From assembly GCA_905397405.1 (NCBI GenBank), contig CAJPVJ010000332.1:1-27838 (forward strand): a stretch of 27,838 nucleotides of DNA, read 5' to 3'. The DNA comes from Oppiella nova (Eukaryota > Arthropoda > Arachnida > Sarcoptiformes > Oppiidae). The position numbers and the translations under genes are program-made. Of the stretch, positions 22,456-27,838 are shown piece by piece. The first letter of the stretch is position 1. Every line of letters begins with the position of its first letter. The notes under the pieces are model-generated. The model was given only the letters and a program-made list of their open reading frames with translations. It was not told where the DNA came from and searched no databases.

Positions 22456-25400
22456 GTTATACACACAAACATATAATATACTACATAGAGTACTGTCCCC
22501 CTCACTCCATACAAGTCAACCATCCTATCATAATAAGTGCCATACATTTAGGAGCCCATAAAGTTGGAAGTCGGTGAGGGGTTACGTCACTCTGACTTTT
22601 ATGGATATTTTGTGGTGTATTTTTGTGCAAAAGAGAGCAGTTTTTAAAAATTGATGGCTTAGACCGACAGTCGGTCCGCGATCTCAATGCGAGCGAACCA
22701 TAAATTATACCATTTTTGCTGAATATATGATACAAATTCTGGAGTCTCTATGCTATCTCTCTATTGCACTGTTTGTGTTACAAATATACTCTAAAACATA
22801 CAAATTGTTATTAAATCACAAAAATACTACATTATAATAGCGTTTGATGGCAGAGATAGTTTAAACCATAAAAATACATATTTTTTCAATGATTTACATA
22901 AAAAACCAAATATTGTATTCAATTTATCACTATTTGTTTAACGCCTACAAAAAATATAACAATTATATTGTTTTGTCACAAATTCATTCGTTGAGAATAT
23001 TATCACAAATTTTATGGAAAAAATAAATATATTCTTCTCATTCATAACATGACGTTAAAAACATTTTACACCAAATGTTATAAATTTTAACAATAAATAT
23101 AATTTTGCATAAATTTCTATGCAATTTACTGTATGGCTATATCGCAACACCATTATAAGTGAATGCACTTAAAGTATTAAAATTAAAATTATTTTTATTG
23201 CTTATTATGGTGAGTTATAAATCTGTATTAAAACACTTTTCGTATAAATTTTGTTTATTAAAAATATTATTCAAATGAGAAAATACTATATATTTTCCTC
23301 ATTTTTTGCTTATGTTTTGGTTTATATTTGAAATTTTTTGCACAAAAGAAAAAGTTTATAATTAAATAACATTTTACTTTTTTATTAGTTTTCTAAACAC
23401 ATGAAATGTTTTTTATTTATCGTGAAAATATGTTTTAATATTATAAAACAAATTTTATACTTTATTAATTGATTGCACTTAATATAATTGCTAACTCATA
23501 ACTAATCAATTGTAGATTATCAATACATTATATTTTAAACAATGTTATAAACAATAAATTATAGCAATATCTAATGAAATGACTTTTAATATATTTAGCT
23601 AAATTAAATTTCATTAAAAAATAATTTCTATACGAAAACTAATAAATCATACCAAGGCAGAGAGAGATATATTATTTATAAAAATACTTTTAAATAATTA
23701 AATATAATTAAAAATAAACATCATAGCAATTAATAAACATTTTAATTACCATCTCTTCCCAAAAGGTAGTCATAAATTGGTTTTAATTATTGTCTGAATT
23801 TCATACGAAATTATGTTATTTTCATATGGTTTGAAAATGCTATAAAAGTAGCAATTGATTTTTTGCTCGGGAACATCTTTTTTATTTCGATGCCAACACA
23901 AAGTCATAAAATATCAAAATAGTTAATTATTAATTATAAGACACAGTAGCTATTGCCTCAAATAATAACTATTTATATCAATTTATTTGACAGGAAACCT
24001 ATAACTCATATACAAAAAGCAAATTAAAAATTAAATTTATTTTTAATAAATAAAAGTAATAATGTTATTTTGATTAACAATTTATTAGTTAATAATGTAT
24101 TGGTATTATAGTATAAGTACACACTATAAGATAATTTTATCAAATACGTATACATAAAGTCTGCAATTTATTCCTGTATATATTACCTATCACATTTCTA
24201 TAGTCTATAAAGTTTATTAATTTATAAGCTATTATTATACAGTACAGTACCGGTATTATTTCAATTGATTGACAGGCAATATACGATACAATTTCTGTTT
24301 ATAAACGCAAAGCTTTTTGCAATCTTTTTTCAGTTAAACAAGTCTTATATTTAATTAACGATTGTTTTTGCAAACAAGTAGTGAACAAAACATTTGTGAC
24401 ACAATTATAACTGTAGCTCTTATTAACCAAAAAACATTTATCAGGTGTTTATAAATTTACTTTTGATGTAAAATAATCTACTAGAATGCTAACAAATACT
24501 TGTTATACCGATATGCTGATAAACATAAAGCAAAATATATAAAATCAAACATCAAATTATCATAAAATACAAATTAAATTTCTCAGAAAAATCATTAATT
24601 TAATTGAAATCAAGGATTTTAAATAATAATAATGTATGCAAACAGTTGTTCATTGCATACATACACACAGAATGTGAGGGAAATAAATAAATTTTATAGG
24701 AATTTGAGATAATTTTCGTAAAACTTTTATCTAAAACTAATGATATTAAAAAAGAGATTTTTTATCAAATTACAAATAAAAAGAAACAAAATGCAATTTC
24801 TATGGAAATTAGTGTAAATTCAAAACAAAAAGTATGAGAAAATCTGCTAAAATTAGTATTCAAAACATCCAGAAAAAAGTTTTTTATTTGTTTTGCTCCT
24901 AATCTTTGACTGCAATTAGGCTTTCAATGGGATCAACAAATGTAAGGCAGGTATAGGTAGGTATTATAGGGGGCCAGTATACTAGCCATCAAAAACACAT
25001 AAATATTGCTGAAAATCTATTTAAAAACTAATATTTTCAGCTTTTGTTTTAATCCATTAAGGGATTTAAATACGATACCATTTTATTGATAACGTAAGCT
25101 TTTACAGCATAACCTACACCTCCCATACCCCTCCCTTATATAGTACCGATACTTAATAAAATGATTAATCATTAGATTTTATTACAATTACTTTAGGTTT
25201 TTATGTCAAAGATATCAGATATCTGGGGATATAAAGCAAATAAAAATGTCATTAAAATTAATTGTAAATCAATATTATAAATAGAAAGCATGTTATCAAG
25301 CGTTTGATTGAAACAAATTAAATGACAATAAAATACACGAAAAGTTAAGACAAAGTCCTAATCGGTGGCTATAATAGTATAATTGCGTGGATATTATGGG

Positions 25401-27300
25401 CAAAATGCGGCTAAAAATTGTTGAGCAAAATATTACAACTTATATAACCGATAGACTGGATGTAAGCCAATGAATACATACCTAAATAGATGATAGATTG
25501 GAGTATAAAACAAAGTATTTGTGCCGTCAATGACATGAAATGCATGTTTGGGTCACTTGTGAGGAGTGATTGAAGACCACAATAACCATAAGAAGTAGTA
25601 AGTGATGACCAAAGCGATGATATAAGCAGTCGTTTTGTGTGATTATAAGAAGTGGTGAATGCCTTACGAAATGTTTGATCAACTTATGAGTGACTTATTA
25701 TAATACATGGAAAGTGGTGAACAAGTTGTAGAAACTATAGTCTATAATATTATAATGCTTTTAGTTATAATAAAAGTTTGTTATAATTCACATGAAATGG
25801 TAATTCACATGAATTATCACCACAAAAGTGCATTCAATGGTAAAGTATAGTCGAGAAAGTGTTTGTCGATGAATGAGTCAAATGAATGATTGGCTCAAAC
25901 ACTGGACATCAAAAGCAAACGCAAACTTATTAAACATCAAAAATGTTGTCTTTTTGTAATGTATTTCAGTATCTATTCATAGAAATTGAGTCAATATTTT
26001 ATAATTCAAATAAAAGTCAACGCAAATGTGTAACAGAAATAAAAAGTTTGGCACAAAAACTTATGATAACTTTCTGTTGAGCACACAAAAAGCAATTGTC
26101 AGTTAAATTGTGTCCAAACATACAAGTTATGAAATATATGAATGATAATAAAAGTCACACAAAACACAGTTAATAAAAAAGCACTTAATTTACGATAGTT
26201 TTCATACGAGACTACATAACACACACAAACTGAAACTGTAAGCACAATATGTTAGACACAGTTTGTCCGATATTTTTTAGCAGTTCACTATTTATTGTCA
26301 CGATTTGCAAACACGTGCCATGAATACTATTGCTGTATATATAGTAAGGTATGGTATGGACAGGCAGGTCGACAGCGAGAGTGTATGCCTCGGAAAACAG
26401 TGAACAGAAGGTATGGTATGAATGGATATCTCGTATGAGAGATGCACTCGAGTTGGAAGCTGTAGACCGACTGCTATACTATGCATACTATACTCCACTC
26501 CACACACACTCGCCGTATGTTTCTCTCGCTGCCAGTGCTCTCACTCTATGACATTGAACCCAACCCTACAAACTATAGTCGCTTTTGGATACACCACCAC
26601 CGCAACGGGCACCTACACCATCAGCACATCCATGCTAAAAGTCTACGTTACATTCATTTAGTGATATTTGATTTCTCGGAAATTGATGTTTGTTTTAAAA
26701 ATAATTTTTTTGTTTTAATTTCTGAATGCAATACTAGACTCAATCGAAATGAATAAGTTATGAGAGGTTTTTGAATACATATTATTCACGAATGAATTGA
26801 AAATCAAAGGAAATATATGTCAAAAAATTGCGGATTTTCTTCGCTATTATACTGTTTTTTTCTGAATCAGCAGTTTTTGGCCGAAAAATACACTTATTTT
26901 TAGTGAAAAATTTGTTTCTGTAATAAAAATTTTTATTCACTTTTTTACTGTTGGAATAACTGAATAACTTTTTTCTATCGATATTATTATATAACATAAA
27001 TGGACTATTAGTTTGACTTTTAATGTAATGTTCAGAAAAAAGTCCTTTATTTGTATGATTTATACTTCATATTGAAAAACATTATAAAAATCATTTTTAT
27101 AGCGAAAAATGTGAACAGAAATATTTTTTTATGAAGTTTTATAATAATATTAAAGTATTAGCAAAATGTTATCAATAATATATGTGAATATACGCTATAT
27201 TTTCACATAAAATACAAACTAATCGTGTTTTCAGACATCCATTTGTTTAAACTAAACAATGGTATTGAGAGTAAAACACAACTAAAATAAAAACTACTTT

Positions 27301-27303
<3 letters not shown>
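22456..27303. other. AT-rich non-coding DNA with two slightly GC-richer patches
   Basis: No gene recognised. 22500-22740 and 26345-26660 are less AT-rich and carry short overlapping frames on one or both strands without domain motifs. 25540-25900 holds loosely repeated AAGTGGTGA-like words and a direct TAATTCACATGAA pair near 25785-25815. The rest is plain AT-rich sequence. Confidence 0.45.

Positions 27304-27333
<30 letters not shown>
27304..27333. repeat. (GA)n microsatellite
   Basis: 30 bp of GA repeats. Confidence 0.95.
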
Positions 27334-27337
<4 letters not shown>

Positions 27338-27662
27338 GGAGACTTAGTACACAAAAGGTGGAAATGAATTGCACCGGGAGCTTGATTTGCACCGATGATA
27401 ATTAGGCTGACATATGTGAGTGTTTTTATATGTGGTGTATAATAGAGTGTATAATACAGTATATGGTGAGCTGTTTGGCTGACCGGCCACTCACTACCAC
27501 AGCCGTCATCGACAACGACGACAATTACCCGACAGTGGCTTAGCTTTTGTTTTATCAAACAAAGCAGTAAAGCATTTGTCATAAAATACTATTTTTTATC
27601 TCAAAATCAGTTTCAAATAGAAAAGTAGTGCAGAGAATGGAGAATGAAAGACAGATAGAAAG

Positions 27663-27664
<2 letters not shown>
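27334..27664. other. Slightly GC-richer non-coding stretch between two GA tracts
   Basis: Contains a mixed-composition patch at about 27355-27545 with CGACAACGACGACAA. A minus-strand frame crosses it but reads into microsatellite-derived serine/leucine repeats and shows no family signature. An exon cannot be excluded. Confidence 0.4.

Positions 27665-27703
<39 letters not shown>
27665..27703. repeat. (GA)n microsatellite
   Basis: 39 bp of GA repeats near the window's end. Confidence 0.95.
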
Positions 27704-27705
<2 letters not shown>

Positions 27706-27838
27706 ACAATAAACTATAACCACAAAAGTCGACGACAAGACATACGGTAGGGAATGGCAGTAATGTATCGGCTTATCTGTTATACAGTATTATTAAATCA
27801 CTGGAGGAAAGGGGACATAAATTTGGGTTCCGTTCCTT

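Noticed and set aside
22502-22735. Minus-strand frame of 77 aa in a less AT-rich patch
   Set aside because: No recognisable motif, no clear splice boundaries, and no conserved composition; kept only as a mention under the non-coding region.
26298-26756. Several overlapping short frames on both strands
   Set aside because: Overlap on both strands and lack of motifs suggest chance frames in a patch of mixed composition.
1-27838. A new multi-gene system (defence, biosynthetic or toxin cluster)
   Set aside because: Only one partial eukaryotic gene is visible. There are no adjacent ORFs, operon structure or RNA genes to build a system from.

Overview
This window looks like AT-rich nuclear DNA from an arthropod, about three-quarters A+T by eye. 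It is almost entirely non-coding. The only convincing coding sequence is on the minus strand: two exons (7407-7202, then 5560-5428) that join in frame across a 1641-bp intron with good GT/AG sites. Together they encode one complete V-type immunoglobulin domain of 113 codons. Its motifs (LxCSCDL, IYSIKWFKDNQEFYRF, GSYRCEISEE) match the first Ig domain of the beaten path (Beat) family, neuronal Ig-superfamily guidance proteins found across arthropods. The gene is partial here: I found neither the signal-peptide exon (expected above 7407) nor downstream exons (expected below 5428). The large empty flanks may therefore be introns of this gene. The Ig domain and the base composition suggest an arthropod, and a mite or other chelicerate is only a weak guess.

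Layout: 1-5427 is AT-rich non-coding DNA with a GA/GC tract at 2585-2676 and a direct-plus-inverted repeat complex at 4304-4977. 5428-7407 holds the two Ig exons and their intron. 7408-8870 is non-coding. 8871-9964 is a tandem duplication of a roughly 550-bp unit. 9965-14852 is empty apart from microsatellites. 14853-16146 holds a single N flanked by two identical 132-bp copies, and a tandem pair of 578-bp units. 16147-21129 is AT-rich with CT tracts. 21130-22455 is a 1.3-kb segment bounded by perfect 120-bp inverted repeats. 22456-27838 is AT-rich, with slightly GC-richer patches near 26.3-26.7 kb and 27.35-27.55 kb that show no convincing coding signal.

The most striking global feature is the density of (GA)n/(CT)n tracts: 19 of about 20 bp or more in 27.8 kb. 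The second is a set of exact repeats of 120, 124 and 132 bp, one inverted pair lying on GA/CT tracts and the 132-bp pair lying on the N. These are either recent local rearrangements (fold-backs, inversions) or assembly artefacts, and I lean to artefact for at least the N and the 4.3-5.0 kb complex. I saw no prokaryotic genes, CRISPR array, tRNA, rRNA, transposase, viral gene or new multi-gene system.
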